NCBI GenBank assembly: GCA_963774445.1
Contig: CAVZFC010000022.1
Span: forward strand, 434,001-498,000
Direction: 5' to 3'
DNA: 64,000 nucleotides
Origin: CAVUQH01 sp963774445
GTDB lineage: Bacteria > Myxococcota_A > Polyangia > Haliangiales > Haliangiaceae
The position numbers and the translations under genes are program-made. Positions 21,087 to 29,676 of the stretch are shown here, piece after piece; positions within the stretch are counted from its first letter, which is position 1; every line of letters begins with the position of its first letter. Below the pieces are notes generated by a model. It saw only the letters and a program-made list of their open reading frames with translations. It had not been told where the DNA came from and made no database searches.

Positions 21087-21320
21087 ATGCCTCTCTCCGC
21101 CGAACAGCTCGAGCATCTCGCCTGCCCCGAGTGCCGCCAGCCGCTGCTCTACGTTCCTGCCGCCGACGGCGCCGACGAGCTGCTGTTCTGTCCGACGTCG
21201 CGGCTCAAGTACCGGATCGAGGACGACATCCCGGTGCTGCTGGTGGAAGAGGCCGTGCGGGTGGACGAGGCAGAGGCCGAACGTCTGATTGCGCGCGCCG
21301 CCGAACGGGCGAACGCGTAG
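21087..21320 (+). CDS. Trm112-like / UPF0434 small zinc-finger protein
   Basis: About 77 residues from ATG 21087. 'LEHLACPECRQPLLY', then 'LLFCPTSRLKYRIEDDIPVLL' and an acidic helix match Trm112p-like proteins, small activators of methyltransferases in eukaryotes and of largely unknown role in bacteria. The family usually has a fourth metal Cys next to the third; here it reads FCPTS, so only three Cys are seen. It is convergent with the HIT gene, two bases between the stops. Confidence 0.85.
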   Translation: MPLSAEQLEHLACPECRQPLLYVPAADGADELLFCPTSRLKYRIEDDIPVLLVEEAVRVDEAEAERLIARAAERANA

Positions 21321-21322
21321 GC

Positions 21323-21739
21323 TCAGCCCAGCTTGGCCGCAATCTCGGCGGCCAGCGCCGCGCCCGCGGCGGCATCGAGCTTGCGCGGTGTCCAGCCCAC
21401 CCCAAGTCCGGTGCCGTCATCTTCCTTGGGGATGATGTGGAAGTGGACGTGGAACACCGCCTGGTGCGCGCCGGGACCGTTGTTCTGCAGCACGTTGTAC
21501 TGCTGCGTTCCGGTGGCGGCGACCACGGCGCGGGCGATACGCGGAAGCACGCGGCCGATCGCCGCGGCCGCCTCGTCCGACATTTGATCGAGGGTCTCGG
21601 CCGGCTCCTTGGGGATGACCAGCGTGTGTCCCAGGGACAGCGGGTTGACGTCGAGGAAGGCCAGGACGTGATCGTCCTCGTAGATCTTGTGGCAGGGAAT
21701 CTCCCCGGCGACGATCTTGCTGAAGATGGTTTCGGCCAT
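21323..21739 (-). CDS. HIT-family nucleotide-binding protein (HinT type)
   Basis: 138 residues from ATG 21739. It opens 'ETIFSKIVAGEIPCHKIYED', the HinT/PKCI signature, has 'FLDVNPLSLGHTLVIPKEP', then 'QNNGPGAHQAVFHVHFHIIP' with the His triad HVHFH. Such proteins hydrolyse AMP-linked phosphoramidates or aminoacyl-AMP. It is divergent from the lipoprotein operon starting at 21927. Confidence 0.95.
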   Translation of the reverse strand: MAETIFSKIVAGEIPCHKIYEDDHVLAFLDVNPLSLGHTLVIPKEPAETLDQMSDEAAAAIGRVLPRIARAVVAATGTQQYNVLQNNGPGAHQAVFHVHFHIIPKEDDGTGLGVGWTPRKLDAAAGAALAAEIAAKLG

Positions 21740-21823
21740 GGGCGGAGCGTAGCCCAACTCTGCGCGGCGTGAACCGGGGGTTACGCTGCCGGCAGTTGTC
21801 GGCAACATCCACACCGGCGGTGC

Positions 21824-21833
21824 ACACCGGTGT
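21824..21833. promoter_or_regulatory. Palindrome in a divergent promoter region
   Basis: ACACCGGTGT, a perfect 10-bp palindrome, preceded by a partial copy ACACCGGCGGTG at 21811-21822, in the 187-base gap between the divergent HIT gene and the lipoprotein operon. It could be an operator. No other gene or RNA is seen in the gap. Confidence 0.3.
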
Positions 21834-21926
21834 CTGTATCGGCCACAACCGCCGCGGCGCCACTCGTGATTCCGCGCACCTGGGTGGCCGGCCGGGCCGG
21901 CACGGAGATTGTGTACCCTGGGGGCC

Positions 21927-22847
21927 ATGCGATCTCGGCGACCCCCTCCGGGCGTGCCCGCCCTCGCGGCGTTGGCGCTGCTCCTGCCGGCGCTCGGCTG
22001 CGGCAGCACTGTGGACGGCAACCAGCCGGTGGGCGGGCAGAGCGCCTCACCGATCGAGCAGGAGCGCTTCCTCGGCCGGCTCCACCTGGACCTGACCGGC
22101 TCGCGGGCATCGGATTCGTTCATCGGCGACGGGCTGGACAAGCTGGCCACGGCTGGCGACGAGGCCGCGGTGCGCGCCGAGCTGGCCGCGCCGCTGGTCG
22201 ACTCGCCGGAGTTTGCCGATCTATGGATCGCCGAGCTCGAGAACACGGCGTTCGGCGGCGAGACCGCCGAGGCCCGCTACGATCTTCTGTGCGGGATCAT
22301 CCGGGCCAGTGACGACGCCTGCGTGGCGTGCGCTCCGAGCAGCGACCCGTGCGGCGGCTGCAGCTGCCCGGCGCTGACCAGCATCGTCAGCGAGCGAGAG
22401 GCGCTGCGCGGATCGGCCGCCGACCTGGCAGGTGGCGCGACCACCGCCGAGATCGGCAAGCGCTACGCGCGCACGCAGCCGTTCCGCGCGCTGCAGGATC
22501 CGGACACCACCGTGCGCTCGCTGTTTCAGTCGTTCCTCGGGCGCCCACCCGAGGGCGAGGAGCTGCGCAACGGGCGGGCGATGGTGTTCGGCCTGGCGCT
22601 GATGGGCGCGCCGTCGGGCCTGTTGTTCCACCGCCACGGCACCGACTACGACGACCTGGTCAACATCGTCTTCCAGTCCGAGGTCTACCGCGAGGCGCAA
22701 GTGGCGGCGGTGTTCGAGCGCTACCTCGGCCGGCCGCCGACCTTCGACGAGCGGGCCCACTTCGCCGCTCAGGTCGATCCCGACGACCCCGACATTCGTC
22801 CTTTGGTGCGCGCCGTCGTGTCGTCGCGCGAGTACTTCGACCAGTGA
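21927..22847 (+). CDS. Lipoprotein with repeated 'FLGRxP' modules
   Basis: 306 residues from ATG 21927. The signal peptide ends in the lipobox 'LLPALGCGS'. Repeated modules 'FLGRLHLDLTGS', 'FQSFLGRPPEGEEL' and 'FERYLGRPPTFDERA', each with a following '...FVxSxEY' type helix, resemble DUF4214-like or PSD-type helical domains. A Cys cluster lies at 'CVACAPSSDPCGGCSCP'. It heads an exported operon whose third member is a DUF1501-type protein. Function unknown; it is a surface or periplasmic lipoprotein by signal. Confidence 0.7.
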   Translation: MRSRRPPPGVPALAALALLLPALGCGSTVDGNQPVGGQSASPIEQERFLGRLHLDLTGSRASDSFIGDGLDKLATAGDEAAVRAELAAPLVDSPEFADLWIAELENTAFGGETAEARYDLLCGIIRASDDACVACAPSSDPCGGCSCPALTSIVSEREALRGSAADLAGGATTAEIGKRYARTQPFRALQDPDTTVRSLFQSFLGRPPEGEELRNGRAMVFGLALMGAPSGLLFHRHGTDYDDLVNIVFQSEVYREAQVAAVFERYLGRPPTFDERAHFAAQVDPDDPDIRPLVRAVVSSREYFDQ

Positions 22848-22860
22848 GGAGGAGAGGGTG

Positions 22861-23392
22861 ATGCGCACACGGATCGCGACCCTGGCGCTGCTCTTGCTCG
22901 CCTGCGCGGCTGCCTGCACCGAGACCACGTACGACTTCGACGGTGTCAACGTCGGCGGCGACGGCAGCGGGCGGGCGCCGCGCGAGCGGACCAACAGCCA
23001 GTTCATCCGCGCCGCCTACGCCGACCTGCTCGGGCGCACGCCCGAGAGCTACGACTTCGTCGTCAGCGTCAACGGCGTCGAGGCGGTGCGCTTTCCGGTC
23101 GAACGAGCAGCAGATCCTCGTCGCCGGCCTCGACGGCGTCGGCGATCCCGCGCCGATGCGGTCGCTGGTGGTGACCGGTCTCCTGGCCTCGACCGAGGTC
23201 AACCTGCCGCGCAAGGCCGAGGTCGGCGATCCGAAAGCGTACATCACCGACCAGTTCCGCTTCTTCCTCGGCCGCGATCCCAACCCGTACGAGCTCGTCA
23301 CCTTCGCCGACGAGTGGGCCAAAGACCCGGCCGTAGGGCCGCGCACCGTCATCCGCGCGCTGATGGAGTCGCGCGAGTACCAGACCTACTAG
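22861..23392 (+). CDS. Second lipoprotein of the DUF1501 operon, frame broken once
   Basis: About 176 residues after repair. ATG 22861 follows an AGGAGG. The lipobox is 'LLLLACAAACTET'. 'FIRAAYADLLGRTPESYDF' and 'DQFRFFLGRDPNPYEL' repeat the LGRxP motif of the preceding gene, and both proteins end 'SREYF/Q' plus a short tail. The frame breaks at GTCGAAC 23098-23104: dropping one A gives 'VRFPVDEQQILVAGLDG'. Without repair the upstream frame runs on into the next gene, giving a false fusion. A sequencing error is likely. Confidence 0.75.
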
Positions 23393-23406
23393 GAGGCAGA
23401 AGAACC

Positions 23407-24852
23407 ATGGCCATGAACCGACGTGGATTTCTCGGCGCCTCCGGCCTGCTGGCAGCGGGCGCGGCGCTAGGCCCGCTGCTCCGCTCGCGGCGGGCGCGCG
23501 GCGCCGGCACCTATGCCACCGAGCACCTTCTGGTGGTCGGCGTCGCCGGCGGGCTGCGCAACAGCGAGGCGCTGGGCATGGCCCAGGGCGCGACCATGCC
23601 CAACCTCCTGGGCGACCTGCCGCTGATCGGCGGCTTCGGCGCCGGGCCGGCGGGCGCGGTGCAGATCGCGCCCGAGTACGCCGCTGCGGTCAGGCCGCTG
23701 GTGTTGCCGGCGCCGCGGGCGACGCCGCTCTACACCGAGGGCGCGCTGATCACCAACCTGCGCTACGCCGAGGGCGCCCCCGGGCACCTGCAGGGGCAGG
23801 CGTGCCTGATGAGCGGCTACTACAACAACCTCGAGAACCGCGCCGACGCGCGCCTGCCGGTGCCGACCATCTTCGAGATCCATCGGCGCATGGCCAACGC
23901 GCCGGCGACCGACGCCTGGTACGTGTCGGTAGTGGGCGGCTTCTACCGCGCGCTGCTGGCCAGCGAGCACGCCGGCTTCGGGCCGCGCTTCGGCGCGTCG
24001 TTCTTCTCGCCGCCGGGGGTGGCCACGCCGCTCGTGCCGGTGATCACCAGCGGCGTGCGGTCGCTCGACGTGGGCGGCGCGGGCAATCTGCCGGTGATCC
24101 CGTACGACCCGGAAGAAGATGCCGCAGTGGCGCGTCTGCGCGGCGTGCTCGACGGCGACTATCCGGCGCCCGAGGCGGACCAAACCACCTTTCGCGCGAC
24201 CGCCGAGGAGAACGCGGCGCTGCGCGAGCATTTGGCGTCGCTGTACAGCGACGATACCTACGGGTCGTTCTTCCCCAACTCGTTCGGCATCGGCCTCGAC
24301 GACGGCAACGGCGGCCTCGACCAGACCGCCGACGCGCTGACCGTCTACCACGCCGAGAGGATCCTCGAGCGCTTCAAGCCGTCGGTGATGGGCTTGACCC
24401 TGATCGACATCGACGCCTGTCACACCGACTTCAACGGCTACCTGCGCGGGCAACAGATCGCCGACGCCTGCGTGGCGCACCTGTGGGAGTTCATCCAGTC
24501 AACCGACGGCCTGCGCGACAAGACCACGATGATCGTCTTGCCCGAGCACGGGCGGCACCTGTACATGAACGGACAGAACCCCGACAGCCTGGGCCGCTCG
24601 GGCATCGACCACGGCGAGGGCGACGACGGCGACCGCGACGTGTGGATGATGATCCTCGGGCCGGACGTGGCGCCGGTGGGCGCGATCGAGCCGACCGGAA
24701 TCAGCCAGAGCGGGCGCGCCTCGGGCCGCTACGAGACCATCGACGCCATCATGACCGGCATGACGCTGCTCGGCCACGGCGAGCGGATGTCCGGGACGCT
24801 GTCCGATTTCGGCGCGCGCCCCGGGCTGGTCATCGGCGAGGTGCTGCGATGA
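23407..24852 (+). CDS. Tat-exported DUF1501-type protein
   Basis: 481 residues; ATG 23407 lies 10 bases after AGGAGG. The N-terminus 'MNRRGFLGASGLLAAGAALG' is a Tat signal. The body has the alkaline-phosphatase-superfamily look of DUF1501 proteins: 'EGAPGHLQGQACLMSGYY' early, and near the end 'TTMIVLPEHGRHLYM' and 'DHGEGDDGDRDVWMMILGP'. In Planctomycetes and myxobacteria such proteins are paired with cytochrome-like or PSD-domain lipoproteins, as here. Substrate unknown. Its stop overlaps the next start (ATGA). Confidence 0.8.
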   Translation: MAMNRRGFLGASGLLAAGAALGPLLRSRRARGAGTYATEHLLVVGVAGGLRNSEALGMAQGATMPNLLGDLPLIGGFGAGPAGAVQIAPEYAAAVRPLVLPAPRATPLYTEGALITNLRYAEGAPGHLQGQACLMSGYYNNLENRADARLPVPTIFEIHRRMANAPATDAWYVSVVGGFYRALLASEHAGFGPRFGASFFSPPGVATPLVPVITSGVRSLDVGGAGNLPVIPYDPEEDAAVARLRGVLDGDYPAPEADQTTFRATAEENAALREHLASLYSDDTYGSFFPNSFGIGLDDGNGGLDQTADALTVYHAERILERFKPSVMGLTLIDIDACHTDFNGYLRGQQIADACVAHLWEFIQSTDGLRDKTTMIVLPEHGRHLYMNGQNPDSLGRSGIDHGEGDDGDRDVWMMILGPDVAPVGAIEPTGISQSGRASGRYETIDAIMTGMTLLGHGERMSGTLSDFGARPGLVIGEVLR

Positions 24853-25784
24853 GGCCGGCGCTGGCGATCGCGCTGGTCGGTCTGCTTGCCGCCGGGTGCA
24901 ACGACAAGATCCAGGCCGGTGGCTCCGGCGTCAACGCCGGAATGGAAGACGACCCGCTGTCGGTGACCTTTGATCCCGATCCCGGCAGCCTCGACTACAT
25001 CCAGGAGACGATCATCTCCGAGCGCTGCTCGGGGCAACCGGGCCTGTGCCACAACGGCCAGTTCGAGCCCAACCTGGCCACCGCCGCGTCAACCTACGCC
25101 TACCTCGTCCGCCGCCCGGCGCTGGAGAAGGCGGACCACTACCGCGTCGATCCGGGTCACCCCGAGCTCAGCCTACTGATCGACAAGCTGCGCAACCGCG
25201 ACGTGTCAACGCAGATGCCGCTGGGCGCCGATCCGCTGAGCGAGGACGCGATCCAGATGATCGAAGCCTGGATCACCGACGGCGCGCTCCGGCGCCCGGG
25301 CGCGGCCCCGGCACCCGAGCTCAACGAGCCGCCGCTGCCGCCCGAGACCGCGGTCTACGACGCCAGCGGCACGAGGCTCGATGCGACCGGAACCCTGACG
25401 CTGCAGGTCGGTCAGAGCGTGCGCCTGCGCCACTCCGTCGCCGACTTCGAGACGGCCGATCCCGACATTGCCTTCTCGACCTTCATCCTGTCGGCGGGCG
25501 ACGGCTGGAACGTCGAGCTCGTGCCCGGCGCCGCCAGCGATCCGCAGAACGGCGTGACCGTCTACGACGCCGCCGGACCGATGGGAACCGGCGACAAGCT
25601 CGACTACGTCTTCGACTGGACCGTGCCGGCGACGTTGACCTTGATCCAGGACGGCACCGGCGCCACCAAGGACGTGCCCGCCGCCGGGCAGACACTCACG
25701 CCGATCGCCCTGTACGTCGACGACTATCCCGGGGGCATCGTCGCCTTCGACTTCGGGGCGCCGCTGGCGCTGGTGCAGCCATGA
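24849..25784 (+). CDS. Lipoprotein with cytochrome-c-like domain
   Basis: 311 residues, start overlapping the upstream stop. Lipobox 'GLLAAGCND'. 'ISERCSGQPGLCHNGQFEP' has a CxxxxxxCH, not the canonical CxxCH, and 'QMPLGADPLSEDAIQMIEAWITDGA' matches the end of planctomycete-type cytochrome domains (Met ligand region). The second half is beta-rich ('LTLQVGQSVRLRHSVADFE') with no enzyme motif. Heme binding is uncertain because the spacing between the cysteines is wrong. It probably works with the DUF1501 protein next to it. Confidence 0.65.
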   Translation: MRPALAIALVGLLAAGCNDKIQAGGSGVNAGMEDDPLSVTFDPDPGSLDYIQETIISERCSGQPGLCHNGQFEPNLATAASTYAYLVRRPALEKADHYRVDPGHPELSLLIDKLRNRDVSTQMPLGADPLSEDAIQMIEAWITDGALRRPGAAPAPELNEPPLPPETAVYDASGTRLDATGTLTLQVGQSVRLRHSVADFETADPDIAFSTFILSAGDGWNVELVPGAASDPQNGVTVYDAAGPMGTGDKLDYVFDWTVPATLTLIQDGTGATKDVPAAGQTLTPIALYVDDYPGGIVAFDFGAPLALVQP

Positions 25785-26254
25785 CCAAGCTCCTCCTCAT
25801 CACTTCGCTCCTGGCCACCGCCGCCTGCGCCGACGACGCCGTCACCCCCACCGTCGAGATCGTGTCGGCGTCTCCCGACACCCTGGTCCCCGCCGACGAC
25901 AGCGCCGACGACCTGACCATCGTCGTCCGCTACCGCGATCCCGACGGCGACCTCGGCGGTGGCGTGGCCGAGATTCACGACTGCCGCGCCGACGACCTGG
26001 TCACCCGCCTCGACATCCCACCCATCGCCTCCGACGACGCCGTCGCCGCCGGCGTCCCCATCACCGGCACGCTCCAGCTCGTCGTCGCCGACATTGGCGA
26101 CGTCACCCCTGACCGCATCCCCCCCTCCGCCTGCGCCGATGCCGACCCCGCGACCGCCAGCCAAACCCCCTTCTGCGTCATCCTCCTCGACAGCGCCACC
26201 AACCCCAGCCCCCCCACCTGCACCCCCCCCATCCAAATTGGGGACGCTCGTTAG
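25781..26254 (+). CDS. Small lipoprotein, 3' end supplied by a mobile element
   Basis: 157 residues, start overlapping the upstream stop. Lipobox 'LLATAACAD'. The rest is an Asp/Pro-rich beta-type sequence ('TVEIVSASPDTLVPADDSAD', 'IVVRYRDPDGDLGGG') resembling one Ig-like domain; no function known. The last five codons including the TAG stop lie inside the left inverted repeat of the RAYT element (26240-26269), so the original C-terminus was probably lost on insertion. Confidence 0.7.
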   Translation: MTKLLLITSLLATAACADDAVTPTVEIVSASPDTLVPADDSADDLTIVVRYRDPDGDLGGGVAEIHDCRADDLVTRLDIPPIASDDAVAAGVPITGTLQLVVADIGDVTPDRIPPSACADADPATASQTPFCVILLDSATNPSPPTCTPPIQIGDAR

Positions 26255-26269
26255 TTTTTCACTTTTTTC
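26240..26269. repeat. Left inverted repeat of the RAYT element
   Basis: Perfect reverse complement of 27387-27416 over 30 bases. It contains the stop codon of the upstream lipoprotein gene and ends 10 bases before the transposase stop. Confidence 0.97.
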
Positions 26270-26279
26270 TCCGGCAAAT

Positions 26280-27308
26280 TCAGCTACCTAAGCCCACCCT
26301 AGTCGCACCCTGGGCAGCGCCGCTGCGCCGCCGCGCCCGCCGCTCCACCCGGTCCGCGACGCCCTCGAGCGCCTTCAGCGGACCCGACTTCGCGAGGAGC
26401 TGGCTCGCCGCCGAGGGGCCGATGCCGACCGCCGAGGCCAGCTCTCCCTGATCGCGACCGAAGCGCGCGGTCCAGACCAGCAGCGCCAGTCGTCGCGCCC
26501 GGACGACCTCGCGCCGCCGCGTCTTCGACCGGATCTCCGAGAGCGGGACGCGCGTCTCGCGACTGACCGCCTCGAGCAGCGTCGGCACGGTACCCCGCCA
26601 GCGGGGAACCAGCGCAGCCATCGGCCGCGCCATGATCTCGTAGCGGCTACCCGCCGCTTCCACCGACGCGGTCAACTCGATGTCGGCGCCCAGCTCGCGG
26701 CGCATCTCGGTGCGAACATGCTGGCTCGTTTCGCCGCTCAGCATCGGGTCGCGCGGCAGCCCCGCGCGCGACACCACGAACTCGTGGAACGCGAGGCGGC
26801 CAGCCGGCGTTGCGTCGAACCCGCACAACCGCAGGGCGAGCTCGACGTCGAGCCACGCGGGCGCGGGCGCCTCGCCGATGAACGCGCGGTGGCTGGTCCA
26901 GTCGCTGTCGGCGGGGTCGGCGACGACGCCCGCGCGAACCGGATTGTTGTGAATATAGGCGATGAGGATCCCGGTGAGCCCGCGGTCGAAGGTGACGTTG
27001 TGCGGGCGGTCGCGGAACAGCGGGCCTTCGCGACCCTGGCGATCGTTGAGCCACTGGCGGAAGCCGCTGTTGACCGGGTGGTAGAGGTCGTAGAGCCGCG
27101 CGCGGCCAGCCAGGTTGCCCAGGTGGTTGTGGTTGCCCATCAAGGCGTAGGCGAGGGCGAGCCAGTCGGTCCGGGAGAGGGTTCGAGCGTAGCGCCGCAA
27201 GTAGTTGGCGCGCTCGGCGGGTTCGGTGACGCGGATCTCGCGATTGACGTAGCGCGAGATGACGTGTTGGACGGTTCCGAGAGGGGTGTTCCGAGCGATT
27301 CGTGCCAT
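26280..27308 (-). CDS. REP-associated tyrosine (Y1) transposase
   Basis: 342 residues. 'HVISRYVNREIRV' opens the Y1 fold; the HUH motif reads 'ALMGNHNHLG'; the catalytic Tyr is in 'GILIAYIHNNPVRAGVV', the typical 'YIxxNPVRA' helix. The C-terminal 90 residues ('GELASAVGIGPSAASQLLAK') form a DnaA-type helix-turn-helix often found on RAYTs. These enzymes move or process REP-like DNA through single-stranded intermediates. The reading frame looks intact, so the element may be active. Confidence 0.92.
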   Translation of the reverse strand: MARIARNTPLGTVQHVISRYVNREIRVTEPAERANYLRRYARTLSRTDWLALAYALMGNHNHLGNLAGRARLYDLYHPVNSGFRQWLNDRQGREGPLFRDRPHNVTFDRGLTGILIAYIHNNPVRAGVVADPADSDWTSHRAFIGEAPAPAWLDVELALRLCGFDATPAGRLAFHEFVVSRAGLPRDPMLSGETSQHVRTEMRRELGADIELTASVEAAGSRYEIMARPMAALVPRWRGTVPTLLEAVSRETRVPLSEIRSKTRRREVVRARRLALLVWTARFGRDQGELASAVGIGPSAASQLLAKSGPLKALEGVADRVERRARRRSGAAQGATRVGLGS

Positions 27309-27386
27309 CCCCCAGTCATCGGAACCGGCTCGGCTGCGGTTGCGTGGGTGCGACTAGGGGTGCGGTATCATCGCGGGATTGCTCGG

Positions 27387-27416
27387 GAAAAAAGTGAAAA
27401 ACTAACGAGCGTCCCC
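27387..27416. repeat. Right inverted repeat of the RAYT element
   Basis: Perfect 30-base partner of 26240-26269. It ends three bases before the stop codon of the minus-strand amidinotransferase-fold gene at 27420. Confidence 0.97.
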
Positions 27417-27419
27417 GGC

Positions 27420-28558
27420 TTAGCCGCGGGGGTGGTGGTGGAAGAAGTTGGGGTGGACGAGGAGGCGCTCGGGGTAGAGCTCGCGGCGGGCACGGAGGGC
27501 GGTGCGGGAGACGGAGTAGCGGAGGGGGGCGTCGGCCGGGAGCCGGAGGTTGGCGGGCAGGTAGAGGGTGGCGCAGGCGGGGCCGCCGCCGGCCTTGCCG
27601 AACAGCTCGAACAGCGGGACGGGGTGAATGGTCAGGCCCAGGTCGCGCAGGGCGGCCGTGAACGACTCGCTGACGCCGTCGGGTACCAGGACGCCCTGGC
27701 GCACCTGGCGCGAGTTGCCGGCGTAGTTGTCGACGGCGTCGTCGCGGCCGATCGGTAGGATCGCGTCGGCACCGAGCGCGTCGGCCACGTGTGCGGCGCC
27801 GTCGCCCCACAGGCCGCCGGGGTAGTGCACCAGGACGGCACCGCCGCCGGCCGGGCGCGCGCCGAAGTGAACGGTGTCGCCGTGGAAGTGCGGATAGACG
27901 AGCTCGGCGTAGATGCGTGCCTCGTCGGGGACGCCGGCGACGTCGGCGGCGTGTGCCACGCCTTCGCGCGAGGTGCGGATCGTCTTGGCCGGCAGCCCTT
28001 CGTCGTAGTGACCGCCGACGGCATACGTCAGCACGACCTTGTCGCCGACCGCGGCGACGTCGGCCATACCCTCCCATGGATGCGGGTCTTCTGCGATCTC
28101 CAGCTGGTAGCCCCCGAGCTCGGCGATGCGCGTGAGCACGCCGCGGTAGTAGGCACCCTCGTTGCGGCGGTGCGGCAGCATGTGCGGCATCACCGCGCGC
28201 AGCCGCTCGCCGTCGACGACGACCCACGGGCCGTTGGCGGTGAAGACGCGCCCGGTCATGACGTCGGCCATGGCGCCGAGCGCCTCGCCGCCGGCCGCCG
28301 CGCGGATGGCGCCGTCGGCATTCACCTGCAGGTCGCCGCGGCCGAGTAGCGCGTCGTCGACTGCCTCCAGCTCGACCAGGGCGTCGCCGCCGCAGGCGAC
28401 GATCGCCTCGCAGATACTCAGCCACTCGTCGTAGGCGCGTCGCGGCGAGTATTCGAGGTGCTCGACCTCGCTCTTGTAGTTGGCGCCCGCCTTGTTGACG
28501 GTCGCGGGAACCGGCGGCCGCACGATCAACAGGTCGCCGTAGATGTTTGCCAGCGTGC

Positions 28559-28562
<4 letters not shown>
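27420..28562 (-). CDS. Amidinotransferase/DDAH-fold enzyme
   Basis: 380 residues; ATG 28562 overlaps the ferrochelatase stop (ATGA). Features of the guanidino-group-modifying superfamily: 'VFTANGPWVVVDGERL', 'MLPHRRNEGAYY', 'HPWEGMADVAAVGD', a His in 'YPHFHGDTVHFGARP' and a catalytic-type Cys in 'GGGPACATLYLP'. Members include dimethylargininase, arginine deiminase and amidinotransferases, or act on related arginine derivatives. The N-terminal 'LEYSPRRAYDEWLSICEAI' fits. The substrate is not known. It is last in a unit with hemH. Confidence 0.75.
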
Positions 28563-29605
<1,043 letters not shown>

Positions 29606-29676
29606 CTGCGACCGTTATAACAGGCCGGCGGCTGCGGCCGCGATCTGCCGGCGATCTAGCGGCACTCGCCCACGGC

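Larger units (their letters stand above)
26240..27416. mobile_element. RAYT/IS200-like element with perfect 30-bp inverted repeats
   Basis: An 1177-base unit bounded by perfect 30-bp inverted repeats and holding a single Y1-type transposase gene on the minus strand. The ends begin GGGGACGCTCGTTAG and end in T- or A-rich tracts, clearly lower in GC than the neighbours. No target duplication is visible (left flank CAAATT, right flank GGCTTA), as expected for HUH transposases. Confidence 0.85.

Noticed and set aside
22858..24852. Single fusion of a lipoprotein and the DUF1501 protein
   Set aside because: The fusion arises only because a one-base insertion at 23098-23104 throws the first gene into the frame of the second; a separate AGGAGG and Tat start exist at 23407.
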